Positions 1-6,227 are shown, counted from the first letter of the stretch. The stretch is 10,596 nt of DNA from DAIRGB01 sp036794765 (GCA_036794765.1 DAIRGB010000039.1:1-10596), one strand, 5' to 3'. Translations and numbers: made by a program. Notes: generated by a model from the sequence alone, not told the origin.

Positions 1-7
1 GCCCGCC

Positions 8-138
8 CTACAAATTTTGGGCGAAATCAGTTCGAATTTTTTCGAAAGCACACCGCCAGTTAGGAAATGTCTTTGTTGGCTCGCCCTCTGCGAGGGCTCG
101 CCAGCCGATTTTAAGCGCAAATTGGAATTTTTTATCTT
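8..138 (-). pseudogene. Inverted copy of the recombinase 3' end with a different C-terminal tail
   Basis: Read on the minus strand, 138 down to 53 is identical to the recombinase 3' end at 1567-1652. It therefore encodes the same residues, from KDKKFQ to TFPNWR, in the same frame. Beyond the repeat the frame stays open for 14 more codons (CAFEKIRTDFAQNL) and stops at TAG 8-10, where the intact gene has RVEDSNLR. No catalytic part is present, so alone this is a 3' fragment: either a remnant of an opposed recombinase copy, or the alternative tail used if the 139-1566 segment inverts. The identity and frame are read directly; the origin is inference. Because it lies at the window edge, assembly error is also possible. 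Confidence 0.55.
53..138 (+). repeat. Left arm of a perfect 86-bp inverted repeat
   Basis: This arm is the exact reverse complement of 1567-1652. In plus orientation it starts with CCGCCA, the 3' terminus of the tRNA-Ser gene including discriminator and CCA, followed by GTTAGGAAATG. It contains a small internal hairpin at 83-97 (GCCCTC, loop TGC, GAGGGC) and two copies of GGCTCGCC. It ends at 138, 65 bases before the recombinase start codon, so it lies in the recombinase upstream region. Homology stops abruptly on both sides. Confidence 0.9.
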
Positions 139-151
139 GCCCCGAAGGGGC
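139..151. repeat. GC-rich mini-hairpin abutting the left repeat arm
   Basis: GCCCC, loop GAA, GGGGC: a perfect 5-bp stem beginning at the first base after the left inverted-repeat arm and about 50 bases upstream of the recombinase start. It resembles the other short-loop hairpins scattered in the recombinase gene. It has no T-tract, so it is not a terminator. Confidence 0.5.
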
Positions 152-203
152 TGGCCAAAAGCGGGCTTCCCGAATTTTCATTTTTAATTTTTAAGGAGAA
201 ACT

Positions 204-1679
204 ATGAAATATTTTATCTACACTCGAAAATCAACGGACAGCGAAGAAAGACAGGTTTTAAGTATTGAAGCTCAGCTTGCTGAGCTAAAAGAATTTGCCG
301 CCAAAGAAAAACTTGAAATCGTCGCCTCGCTTTGCGAGGCAAAAACTGCCAAAGAACCTGGCCGAACTGTGTTCGGCGAAATGCTTGCTCGGATTGAAAA
401 GGGCGAAGCCCAAGGAATTTTGGCTTGGCATCCGGATCGACTGGCTAGAAATTCAATAGACGGAGGCAAAATTATTTATCTGCTGGACACAGGAAAAATC
501 AAAGATTTGAAATTCCCTACATTTTGGTTTGACAGCACGCCACAAGGAAAATTTATGATGAACATTGCCTTTGGCCAAAGTAAATACTATATCGACAATT
601 TAAGCGAAAATATCAAACGAGGACATCGGGCAAAACTACGCAAAGGAATTTGGCCAAACTTTGCCCCGCTTGGGTATTCCAACAATCCCAAAACAAGAGC
701 GATTGATATTGATAGCGAAAAAGCACCATTTGTCAGAAAAGCATTTGAACTTTACGCAACAGGCGAATATACATTAAAAGCCCTTGCCAAAGTTTTGGAT
801 CAAGCGGGGCTAAGAAGCTACAAAGGCAATATTCTTTCTGTTTCCTGTGTCCAGCGACTTTTGCAAAATCAGATTTATTACGGTGTGTTTTCTTTCAACG
901 GTGAAATTTATGACGGAACTCACGAGCCAATTATTTCCAAAAAACTTTTTGATTATGTTCAACAAGTAATGAGCAATCGAGGAAAAAAGAAACGCAAACG
1001 AAAACACGAATTTGCTTTTTCTGGACTGATGAGGTGCGGAAATTGCGACTGCCTCATAACCGCCGAAAAACAAAAAGGACACCACTATTATCGTTGCACC
1101 AAGAAAAAGCAACCTTGTAATGAAAAATATCTGCGGGAAGAAAATCTTGTTGAACAGATGAAAGGGATTATTCAAAAAGTTTCTTTATCCGACGATTGGG
1201 CGAACAATATGCTTGCCGAGATAGACAAGGAACGTGAACAGGCAAAGGAAGAAACGAAAGTTTTTGTTCAAAATCTCCAAGCCAAGAAAACAGAAATCGA
1301 AGTCAAAGCCGAAAATCTGCTCGATCTGTTTATTGGCGGAAAAGGCATTGAACCCGAAGAATATCAAGCCAAAAAACAAAAACTTCTCAACGAGAAGCTA
1401 GACATACAACAAAGAATCAAAGATTTTGAACAAAAAGGAAATAATTGGCTCGAACTGATGAAAGAAATGATTTTAGCCAGTAGCCAAGCCAAAATTCTTT
1501 TGTCGCAAAGCGACAATCAAGAAATCCGAGCATTCCTAAAAAATATCGGCTCGAACTTCATTTTGAAAGATAAAAAATTCCAATTTGCGCTTAAAATCGG
1601 CTGGCGAGCCCTCGCAGAGGGCGAGCCAACAAAGACATTTCCTAACTGGCGGAGGGTGGAGGATTCGAACCTCCGCTAG
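204..1679 (+). CDS. Large serine recombinase (site-specific integrase/invertase)
   Basis: A 491-residue serine recombinase that cuts and rejoins DNA through a phosphoserine link. The N-terminal resolvase domain (about 1-140) has the YTRKS motif with the likely nucleophile Ser10, the RQVLSIEAQ segment (17-24), Arg54 in EPGRTVF and DRLARN at 78-83. A 'recombinase' DNA-binding domain follows (about 140-260). Next come a zinc ribbon (Cys278, Cys281, Cys298, Cys305) and a Lys/Glu-rich coiled coil at about 335-415, the usual order of large serine integrases. The ATG at 204 has a strong AAGGAG at 193-198. The gene is flanked by the 86-bp inverted repeat. Residues from about 455 on lie in the right arm, and the last ten plus the stop are antisense to tRNA-Ser, so the C-terminal tail is set by the insertion site. 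Such integrases are common in CPR genomes. No excision factor or cargo is visible. Confidence 0.93.
   Translation: MKYFIYTRKSTDSEERQVLSIEAQLAELKEFAAKEKLEIVASLCEAKTAKEPGRTVFGEMLARIEKGEAQGILAWHPDRLARNSIDGGKIIYLLDTGKIKDLKFPTFWFDSTPQGKFMMNIAFGQSKYYIDNLSENIKRGHRAKLRKGIWPNFAPLGYSNNPKTRAIDIDSEKAPFVRKAFELYATGEYTLKALAKVLDQAGLRSYKGNILSVSCVQRLLQNQIYYGVFSFNGEIYDGTHEPIISKKLFDYVQQVMSNRGKKKRKRKHEFAFSGLMRCGNCDCLITAEKQKGHHYYRCTKKKQPCNEKYLREENLVEQMKGIIQKVSLSDDWANNMLAEIDKEREQAKEETKVFVQNLQAKKTEIEVKAENLLDLFIGGKGIEPEEYQAKKQKLLNEKLDIQQRIKDFEQKGNNWLELMKEMILASSQAKILLSQSDNQEIRAFLKNIGSNFILKDKKFQFALKIGWRALAEGEPTKTFPNWRRVEDSNLR
269..377. repeat. Cluster of three perfect short-loop hairpins inside the recombinase gene
   Basis: Three perfect 7-bp stems with 3-4-base loops fall within 109 bases of coding sequence. 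They are 269-286 (AGCTCAG, loop CTTG), 324-340 (GCCTCGC, loop TTT) and 361-377 (GCCGAAC, loop TGT). A similar one is at 1500-1516 (TTGTCGC, loop AAA), with 6-bp versions at 1383-1397 (CTTCTC, loop AAC) and 1608-1622 (GCCCTC, loop GCA). The stems differ in sequence, so they share form rather than descent. Function is unknown; they could be folded elements in the single strand or the mRNA. Confidence 0.5.
1567..1652 (-). repeat. Right arm of the perfect 86-bp inverted repeat (probable attachment site)
   Basis: This arm is the exact reverse complement of 53-138. It covers recombinase codons from about 455 to 483 and the last six bases (CCGCCA) of the minus-strand tRNA-Ser. Its outer edge lies inside the tRNA acceptor end, where many integrases recombine. 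It carries the palindrome GCCCTC-GCA-GAGGGC at 1608-1622, translated as part of RALAEGEP. That this is the attachment core is inferred from the recombinase and tRNA context. Confidence 0.85.
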
Positions 1680-1741
1680 GGGTTTACCCCCTAGTACGGC
1701 TTAGCAAGCCGCTGCCATCAACCGGACTCGGCCAACCCTCC
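1647..1741 (-). tRNA. tRNA-Ser (anticodon GCU)
   Basis: On the minus strand the cloverleaf is complete. The acceptor stem is GGAGGGT with ACCCTCC, discriminator G, and an encoded CCA at 1647-1649. The D arm has a GCC/GGC stem. The anticodon stem is GCGGC/GCCGT with loop TTGCTAA, giving anticodon GCU, which reads AGC and AGU. A long variable arm with a 7-bp stem (CTAGGGG, loop GTAAA, CCCCTAG) is diagnostic of class II tRNAs such as Ser. The T arm is GGAGG-TTCGAAT-CCTCC. The gene is intact although its 3' end overlaps the recombinase gene antisense (1647-1679), consistent with integration that restores the tRNA. Confidence 0.96.
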
Positions 1742-1758
1742 AGGGTCATACATTAAAC

Positions 1759-1787
1759 ATTATACTTCAAGAATATTATTTGCTCAA
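1759..1787 (-). promoter_or_regulatory. Sigma70-type promoter for tRNA-Ser
   Basis: On the minus strand a -35 box TTGAGC (1782-1787) is followed after exactly 17 bases by a perfect -10 box TATAAT (1759-1764). The start would fall near 1752, leaving a leader of about ten bases before the mature tRNA 5' end at 1741. The spacing and box quality make this the best promoter in the window. Confidence 0.75.
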
Positions 1788-1833
1788 TCCGCAAATTTTC
1801 CAATCAAAGCCCGCACAATAACAAAATAATATT

Positions 1834-2553
1834 TTAATTACTTTTTTTCGCTCTTTCCGCCATAAAATTATTGGCCCTAAGCAAACTTTCAAACGTTCCT
1901 GCATCTTCCCATAAACCTTCAATGACATTTACTTTCAGTTCACCCATTTCCAAATATCTGCGATGGACATCAGTTATTTCCAGTTCGCCTCGTTTGGACA
2001 AAGTCACTTCTTTGGCAAAATCAATCGCCCGCGAGTCATAACTCACTACCCCCACCCAAGCATAATCACTTTTTGGTTCATCAGGCTTTTCCTCAATGGA
2101 AATCACTTTGCCTGATTCATCAAATTCAAAAATTCCAAACCGGTTGGGATCCTCAACGGCTTTAACATAAACCGTCCCACCCCCATTGAATTCCCTAATC
2201 TGCCGGGAAAAATCATGCTCGACAATACAATCCCCAAAAATAATCGTCACATCATCCCCGGCCAAAAATTTTTCACCGATCAATAAAGCATCAGCCGTGC
2301 CTCGTCTTTCCACCTGAACCTCGTAGGAAAAATTTACCCCCAGTTCACTTCCGTCTCCCAACAATCTTTTATACTGATCCAAATATTCCTCCGCCACAAT
2401 CAACAAAATCTCGCTGATACCACCACTAACCAAAGTCTCAATCGGATAATATATCATCGGTTTGTTGTAAACCGGCAACATCTCTTTTGATAACACTTTC
2501 GTCAACGGATACAGTCTAGTTCCCTTCCCCGCTGCCATCACAATACCCTTCAT
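1834..2553 (-). CDS. RmlA-like sugar-1-phosphate nucleotidyltransferase
   Basis: A 239-residue cytoplasmic enzyme expected to join a sugar 1-phosphate to an NTP, giving an NDP-sugar and pyrophosphate. The N-terminus has the nucleotide-binding signature AAGKGTRLYPLTKVLSKEMLP (7-27) followed by NKPMIYYPIETL, closest in style to glucose-1-phosphate thymidylyltransferases (RmlA/RfbA). FGDCIVEHDF holds the metal-binding Asp, IEEKP holds the sugar-phosphate-contacting Lys, and GLWEDAGTFESLL is the conserved C-terminal turn. It is shorter than typical RmlA (about 290 residues), like short archaeal and CPR homologues, so substrate specificity (dTDP-glucose or another) is not certain. GGAG lies inside the end of the upstream ATP-grasp gene, 8 bases before the ATG, and only 3 bases separate the two genes: an operon with probable coupled translation. 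No rmlBCD genes are in the window. Confidence 0.9.
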   Translation of the reverse strand: MKGIVMAAGKGTRLYPLTKVLSKEMLPVYNKPMIYYPIETLVSGGISEILLIVAEEYLDQYKRLLGDGSELGVNFSYEVQVERRGTADALLIGEKFLAGDDVTIIFGDCIVEHDFSRQIREFNGGGTVYVKAVEDPNRFGIFEFDESGKVISIEEKPDEPKSDYAWVGVVSYDSRAIDFAKEVTLSKRGELEITDVHRRYLEMGELKVNVIEGLWEDAGTFESLLRANNFMAERAKKSN

Positions 2554-2556
2554 TAT

Positions 2557-3534
2557 CTACTCCAAACATTTAATGAATATTTTCTTATAAATTTCTTTCA
2601 CTCGTTTTTCGTCATATTGCATATAGGCTTCAAAACCGGGATCAGCATTAATCTCGATCACTGTAAAAGTCCGACTATCCGCCAAATCATCTGCCATCAA
2701 ATCAATACCAGCCAATCTCACTTTAAATAATTTTGTAATCTTCGCAACGTATTTTTTTAAATCATCCGGAATTTTTTCCAAGACCTTTGAAATAACTCCT
2801 CCAGTACTCAGATTGGCATTGTCGCGTAACAAAATTTCCTCACCAGCCGGGACAATATCGGATTTTTTCCAACCATTCTTCTTTAGCCAATCCCAATCGA
2901 TCACCAACTTGGGGACATCTTTTTTTAAACGCTTCACCAATACATCAACTGTCGCTAAACCATCACCCGTCACAGTCGGCATCAATTTACGATAACCCAA
3001 AATAATTTCCCCATCCAAAACCACCAACCGATACTCCGGCTTTTTAACAATTTTTTGCACAACCACGATATGATCATCTAAAAAAACTTCATCAATAACT
3101 TTTTCCAATTCCTCAGCCGTATTTACCACCTGGCAATGAATACCCATTGCCATCCGATTGGGTTTCACAAACACGGAAAATCCCAACTTTTTAGCATATT
3201 CTATTGCCTCATTTTTTCCCTTGCCGCGACTATTATCAATATATCTCTCATCATATTTAATAAAATAATCTCCCTCCGGAACAACCAAACCGTTCTTTTC
3301 CAACAACTGATAACTAAAAACTTTATCCTTGCACAAAGCCCGCGCCGCCGCACTATTCAAAGGAAACTTGGGAAAATGACCATAACCAAACAGCTGATCG
3401 TCAATTTTCAACAAATACCCAGTCCACCGATCAATCCATTCCACTTCATACCCCTCTTTTTTTGCCAATTCCGCTAAAAACAAAGTATGTTGCGGAAAAA
3501 CTTTTTCATTCAAACCTTTGTATATATAAGACAT
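2557..3534 (-). CDS. ATP-grasp ligase, cyanophycin synthetase / GshAB-like
   Basis: A 325-residue ATP-grasp enzyme, expected to form an amide or peptide bond through an acyl-phosphate. A pre-grasp part (1-60) leads into NSAAARALCKDK and LLEKNGLVVPEG, matching the start of the cyanophycin synthetase and glutathione synthetase ATP-grasp domain. VFVKPNRMAMGIHC is the ATP-binding lysine strand. EYRLVVLDGEIILGYRK and the following GDGLATVDVL resemble cyanophycin synthetase. LSTGGVISKV and the C-terminal AGIDLMADD with VIEINADPGFEAY supply the metal and phosphate ligands. Unlike cyanophycin synthetase there is no fused Mur-ligase-like domain, so substrate and product are unknown. It is first in a two-gene operon with the nucleotidyltransferase. 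Its 5' end is duplicated in the remnant at 3932-4081. The start is supported by that homology; the Shine-Dalgarno site is weak. Confidence 0.88.
   Translation of the reverse strand: MSYIYKGLNEKVFPQHTLFLAELAKKEGYEVEWIDRWTGYLLKIDDQLFGYGHFPKFPLNSAAARALCKDKVFSYQLLEKNGLVVPEGDYFIKYDERYIDNSRGKGKNEAIEYAKKLGFSVFVKPNRMAMGIHCQVVNTAEELEKVIDEVFLDDHIVVVQKIVKKPEYRLVVLDGEIILGYRKLMPTVTGDGLATVDVLVKRLKKDVPKLVIDWDWLKKNGWKKSDIVPAGEEILLRDNANLSTGGVISKVLEKIPDDLKKYVAKITKLFKVRLAGIDLMADDLADSRTFTVIEINADPGFEAYMQYDEKRVKEIYKKIFIKCLE
3419..3450. repeat. 32-bp direct repeat, copy 1 (inside the ATP-grasp gene)
   Basis: This stretch, encoding EVEWIDRWTG near the N-terminus of the ATP-grasp protein, is identical to 3969-4000. 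It is the best-preserved part of a longer, diverged duplication of the gene's 5' end. Confidence 0.9.
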
Positions 3535-3554
3535 CTTTTACCATTAATGCAAAT

Positions 3555-3563
3555 ACTATATCA
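3555..3563 (-). promoter_or_regulatory. Extended -10 promoter for the ATP-grasp/nucleotidyltransferase operon
   Basis: The minus strand reads TGATATAGT, an extended -10 element (TGn plus TATAGT), ending 21 bases before the ATP-grasp ATG. Transcription would start about 14 bases upstream of the gene. No good -35 box is visible, which extended -10 promoters tolerate. An AT-only hairpin (3566-3587) just upstream could weakly separate it from the preceding gene. Confidence 0.45.
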
Positions 3564-3582
3564 TCATTAATTTTTTTATAAA

Positions 3583-3897
3583 TTAATCCCTAAAAAAATT
3601 TCCTATTTCCCAATAACCAATATAAGAATGAGTATAACCAACATACCAATAAAACAATAACTCTAAAATTACTATCAATACAGCAATACCCAACAAAAAT
3701 GTCAAAGCCCTAACAGAAATATTAACTGTTCCCTTTTCTTTTTTTCCCCACAACATAACTGCTCTAACCAACAACCATAGACTATAAACACATCCCAATA
3801 AAATCAAAACTATTATCAGTATTACAACCAATTTTTCCCACCACCACACAGGTCTAGGAGCACTCATTGCCAAGAATTCAACCATAATTTCTCTCAT
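3583..3897 (-). CDS. Small two-span membrane protein, unknown function
   Basis: I do not recognise this 104-residue protein. It has two clear hydrophobic spans, about 22-46 and 64-89, separated by a basic loop (GKKEKG), with an aromatic PVWWWEK before the first. The C-terminus is Tyr/Trp-rich and ends in EIGNFFRD. The positive loop suggests that both ends face outward if the loop is cytoplasmic. The ATG at 3897 is used here; ATGs at codons 5 and 11 are also possible and none has a convincing ribosome-binding site. It lies between the chimeric remnant and the ATP-grasp gene on the same strand. Position and composition support a real gene; no function can be given. Confidence 0.6.
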   Translation of the reverse strand: MREIMVEFLAMSAPRPVWWWEKLVVILIIVLILLGCVYSLWLLVRAVMLWGKKEKGTVNISVRALTFLLGIAVLIVILELLFYWYVGYTHSYIGYWEIGNFFRD

Positions 3898-3931
3898 ATC
3901 ATAATATTAACCTAAATCATATCTCAATCTC

Positions 3932-4081
3932 TTACCCTAACTTTGGACAAACCGCGGCCGGATGCAAACCAGTCCACCGATCAATCCATTCCACTTCATA
4001 ACCAAGCTCTTTAGCCACCTCAGCCAAGAACAGAGTGTGGGACGGAAAAACTTTTTTATTCAATATCTTTGACCTATACAT
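3932..4081 (-). pseudogene. Chimeric remnant: ATP-grasp N-terminus fused in frame to MBL C-terminus
   Basis: An open frame of 49 codons. After MYRS, residues 5-38 (KILNKKVFPS to EWIDRWTG) match the start of the intact ATP-grasp protein at 28 of 34 positions. The last 11 residues (LHPAAVCPKLG) match the end of the intact MBL protein (LHTTAVCPKLG) at 9 of 11, then stop. It therefore joins the beginning of one duplicated gene to the end of another and can have neither activity. Its ATG overlaps the stop of the upstream membrane-protein gene (ATGTATAG), so it could still be translated by coupling. The best explanation is tandem duplication followed by a deletion that happened to keep frame. Confidence 0.85.
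3969..4000. repeat. 32-bp direct repeat, copy 2 (inside the chimeric remnant)
   Basis: Identical to 3419-3450. It ends exactly at the point where ATP-grasp-like sequence switches to MBL-like sequence in the remnant. Confidence 0.9.
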
Positions 4082-4616
4082 ACCTAATCACACTTTCGCT
4101 CTTTATATTATCAACATTCATTAATAACTCATCTATCAATCGATTGGCAACGACAAAAAACCAAGCATACAAAATACCCAAACAAGCAATAACAATCATA
4201 AAAACTAATACTAAATTATCAGAATAATTGTGTTTTAATATAGTCGCCAAAATTCCGAAAAAATATAAAACAAATATCAAAAGAACATTAATCAGAACTT
4301 CTCTTCTTAGAGAAACATCTATCTTTTTCTTAAACAAAAAATAAAAAATATTTATTATAACTTGGTAAATAAAGACAAACACAAAATAGCACCACACCAA
4401 ATCTTCCAAACCAAAATCCAAATTATTTAACCACAACCAATTCAAAAATCCCAAATTAAAATAATCCTGTAAAGCAATATAAACTAAAACTATACCAAAG
4501 ACATAGAAAAATACATAAACCGGCACAAGAACAGAACTCAACAACAAAACCAATTGTTTTAAAACAAATTTTAATATATCCGTTTTCAACTGAGAATAAC
4601 GACCAGTTTTCTCCAT
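4074..4616 (-). CDS. Polytopic membrane protein, unknown function
   Basis: A 180-residue protein with about four hydrophobic spans (near 18-50, 70-92, 107-126 and 135-156 from the chosen Met) and a Lys-rich loop (FKKKIDVSLRRE) between the second and third. It starts MEKTGRYSQLKTDILKF. I use the ATG at 4616, with AGGTG about ten bases upstream, rather than the TTG three codons earlier, which would sit directly on that site. The sequence is strongly AT-rich and family membership is not recognisable. It follows the MBL gene on the same strand. The upstream spacer contains a scrap of the ATP-grasp 5' end, and its stop overlaps the ATG of the chimeric remnant. Confidence 0.65.
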   Translation of the reverse strand: MEKTGRYSQLKTDILKFVLKQLVLLLSSVLVPVYVFFYVFGIVLVYIALQDYFNLGFLNWLWLNNLDFGLEDLVWCYFVFVFIYQVIINIFYFLFKKKIDVSLRREVLINVLLIFVLYFFGILATILKHNYSDNLVLVFMIVIACLGILYAWFFVVANRLIDELLMNVDNIKSESVIRYV

Positions 4617-4626
4617 GATAATCAAT

Positions 4627-4653
4627 CACCTTTTGATTCAATATCTTTGACCC
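4627..4653 (-). pseudogene. Third fragment of the ATP-grasp 5' end
   Basis: The minus strand encodes GSKILNQKV, matching RSKILNKKV of the chimeric remnant and KGLNEKV of the intact ATP-grasp protein. Seventeen bases (4636-4652) are identical to 4058-4074. The start codon is lost and the similarity ends after the KV codons, where the leader of the membrane-protein gene begins. The adjoining spacer has a short direct repeat (CCTAAAACCTA near 4660 and 4681). The second copy contains the MBL stop codon, another sign of local rearrangement. Confidence 0.55.
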
Positions 4654-4688
4654 ATAATCCCTAAAACCTAGTATCTAGCACCTAAAAC

Positions 4689-6029
4689 CTATATCTCCAC
4701 CTCTTCCCCCAACTTCGGACAAACCGCGGTTGTATGCAAAGTAGAATCAATTTTTAATCGCAAACTTTCCCGTGCTTCCTCCTCACCATGATTCAATATT
4801 ACTTTCCCGGGCAATTTTTCCATCGCTGCCAACCACTGCAATAAACGATTACGATCAGCGTGTGCCGAAAAAGCTCCCACTGCAGTAATCTTGGCCCCGA
4901 CCTGTATCTTTTCTCCAAAAATCGTCACTTCTTTAGCCCCATCCAACAAACTGCGTCCCAAAGTCCCTTTTACTTGAAAACCAACCACAAAAACCGTATT
5001 TCTCGTATCAGACAAATAATGTTTCAAATGATGTTTAATCCTACCACCAGTCATCATTCCTGAACCGGCAATAATCACCTTTGGAGTCGGATCTTGATTA
5101 ATCGCCTTCGAATCATCTACGCTTTGTGTCACAGTCAACTGCGGAAAATCAAACAAGTCTTTGTCCCTCAACAAAAAGAAACGCGCTTCTTCATTCAAAT
5201 AGCTCTCATATTTCTTGAAAACGTCCGTCACTTTTCTAGCCATCGGGCTATCGAGATAAACCTTGCCCCGACACATCTGGTCACGTTCGGCAAATTCATT
5301 GAACACATAAAGCAACTCTTGCGTCCTTTCCATCGCAAATGCCGGTATCATCACTACTCCACCATTACCCAAAGCCTCACAAACAGTATCTTTCAACAAA
5401 AGTTTACGCATATAAACGTCTTCATGCTGTCTGTCGCCATAAGTCGATTCCAATACCACCACATCAGCCGGATCCGGTATATCCGGTTTGTCCAGCAACA
5501 ACACCGGATAATTTCCCAAATCACCGGAAAACAATACTTTTTTCCCTTCATTTTCGATTGAAATCAATGCAGAACCGAGTATATGACCTGCATTCCAAAA
5601 TTTTACCTTCAAATCATCAACCAAAAATTCTTCATAATAATCCTTGTCCGCAAAACTATCCATCAAAATCACCACATCATCCATCGAATACAACGGTTCA
5701 ACTTTTTCATAACGCGAATCTTCCTCGGCAATTTTCGCCGAATCAAGTAAAATAATTTCTGCCAGCTCTCTTGTCGGCTTGGTGCAATAAACCTTCCCCG
5801 AAAAACCTTCTCTGATCAAACGCGGCAACAAACCGGCATGATCGAGATGAGCATGCGTCAAAAAAACCGCCTTGATTTCATTGGGCGCAAATAAAAATGG
5901 CGCCGCGTTTAACTCATCCGCCTCCCCCTGAAACATTCCACAATCAACCAAATACTTATTTTTCCCGGTATCAACCAAAGTACAAGATCCGGTAACTCCC
6001 CCCGCCGCCCCGCAAAATTTTAATTTCAT
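4689..6029 (-). CDS. Metallo-beta-lactamase / beta-CASP family RNA-processing-type enzyme
   Basis: A 446-residue zinc hydrolase of the CPSF-73/YSH1-like branch of the beta-CASP superfamily, whose members act on RNA as endo- or 5'-exonucleases. The metal-binding motifs are complete: THAHLDH (58-64), GHILGSA with His149, and SGDLG with Asp170. The beta-CASP motifs are also present: A in LESTYGDR (193-200), B in GSGMMTGGRIKHH (322-334) and C in FSAHAD with His390, followed by NHGE (His414). Length is normal for single-domain prokaryotic members, with no KH domain and no RNase J C-terminal domain. No Shine-Dalgarno site precedes the ATG, but the start is fixed by the family's MKLKFCGAAGGVTGSC beginning. 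Its C-terminal codons are duplicated in the remnant at 3932-4081. An active RNase role is inferred from the family. Confidence 0.93.
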   Translation of the reverse strand: MKLKFCGAAGGVTGSCTLVDTGKNKYLVDCGMFQGEADELNAAPFLFAPNEIKAVFLTHAHLDHAGLLPRLIREGFSGKVYCTKPTRELAEIILLDSAKIAEEDSRYEKVEPLYSMDDVVILMDSFADKDYYEEFLVDDLKVKFWNAGHILGSALISIENEGKKVLFSGDLGNYPVLLLDKPDIPDPADVVVLESTYGDRQHEDVYMRKLLLKDTVCEALGNGGVVMIPAFAMERTQELLYVFNEFAERDQMCRGKVYLDSPMARKVTDVFKKYESYLNEEARFFLLRDKDLFDFPQLTVTQSVDDSKAINQDPTPKVIIAGSGMMTGGRIKHHLKHYLSDTRNTVFVVGFQVKGTLGRSLLDGAKEVTIFGEKIQVGAKITAVGAFSAHADRNRLLQWLAAMEKLPGKVILNHGEEEARESLRLKIDSTLHTTAVCPKLGEEVEI

Positions 6030-6094
6030 TTGTTTTAATTAGATAATAATTCAATCCCATTTTAGCTTATTTAAACTCTCACCACAAACAAACT

Positions 6095-6103
6095 TGATAT
6101 AAT
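6095..6103 (+). promoter_or_regulatory. Extended -10 promoter, probably for the PEBP gene
   Basis: TGATATAAT combines a TGn extension with a perfect TATAAT. The same 13-base block TTGATATAATAAA recurs at 10534-10546 upstream of another start. It lies about 125 bases before the PEBP ATG, so the leader would be long; the space between (to 6227) is AT-rich with no recognised element. No clear -35 box. Confidence 0.4.
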
Positions 6104-6227
6104 AAATACATATCTCAAAAATTTTCCAATTTTTAAATTTTTTATAATATTATTATTCGTCTCATTATCAATCCTCTTCCTCAAATATCCCCAAACATTA
6201 TCAATTTGAAATATAACAAACCACAAT

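Noticed and set aside
28..58. GTTCGAAT followed by CCGCCA at the left end, suggesting a tRNA 3' fragment
   Set aside because: The distance from the T-loop motif to CCGCCA is five bases too long and there is no T stem or acceptor strand. The motif is part of a TTCGAA palindrome.
1781..1798. Hairpin ATTTGC/GCAAAT after the nucleotidyltransferase gene as a terminator
   Set aside because: There is no T-tract on the minus strand and it overlaps the -35 box of the tRNA promoter, so I do not call it a terminator.
4456..4641. A 61-codon minus-strand frame starting MNQKVIDYHGENW
   Set aside because: It overlaps the larger membrane-protein gene in another frame. Its first codons are the ATP-grasp 5' scrap, not a gene start.
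1834..6029. Alternative genetic code (UGA as Gly) as in some CPR lineages
   Set aside because: All conserved domains read through without in-frame UGA and end at expected family lengths, so the standard code fits.
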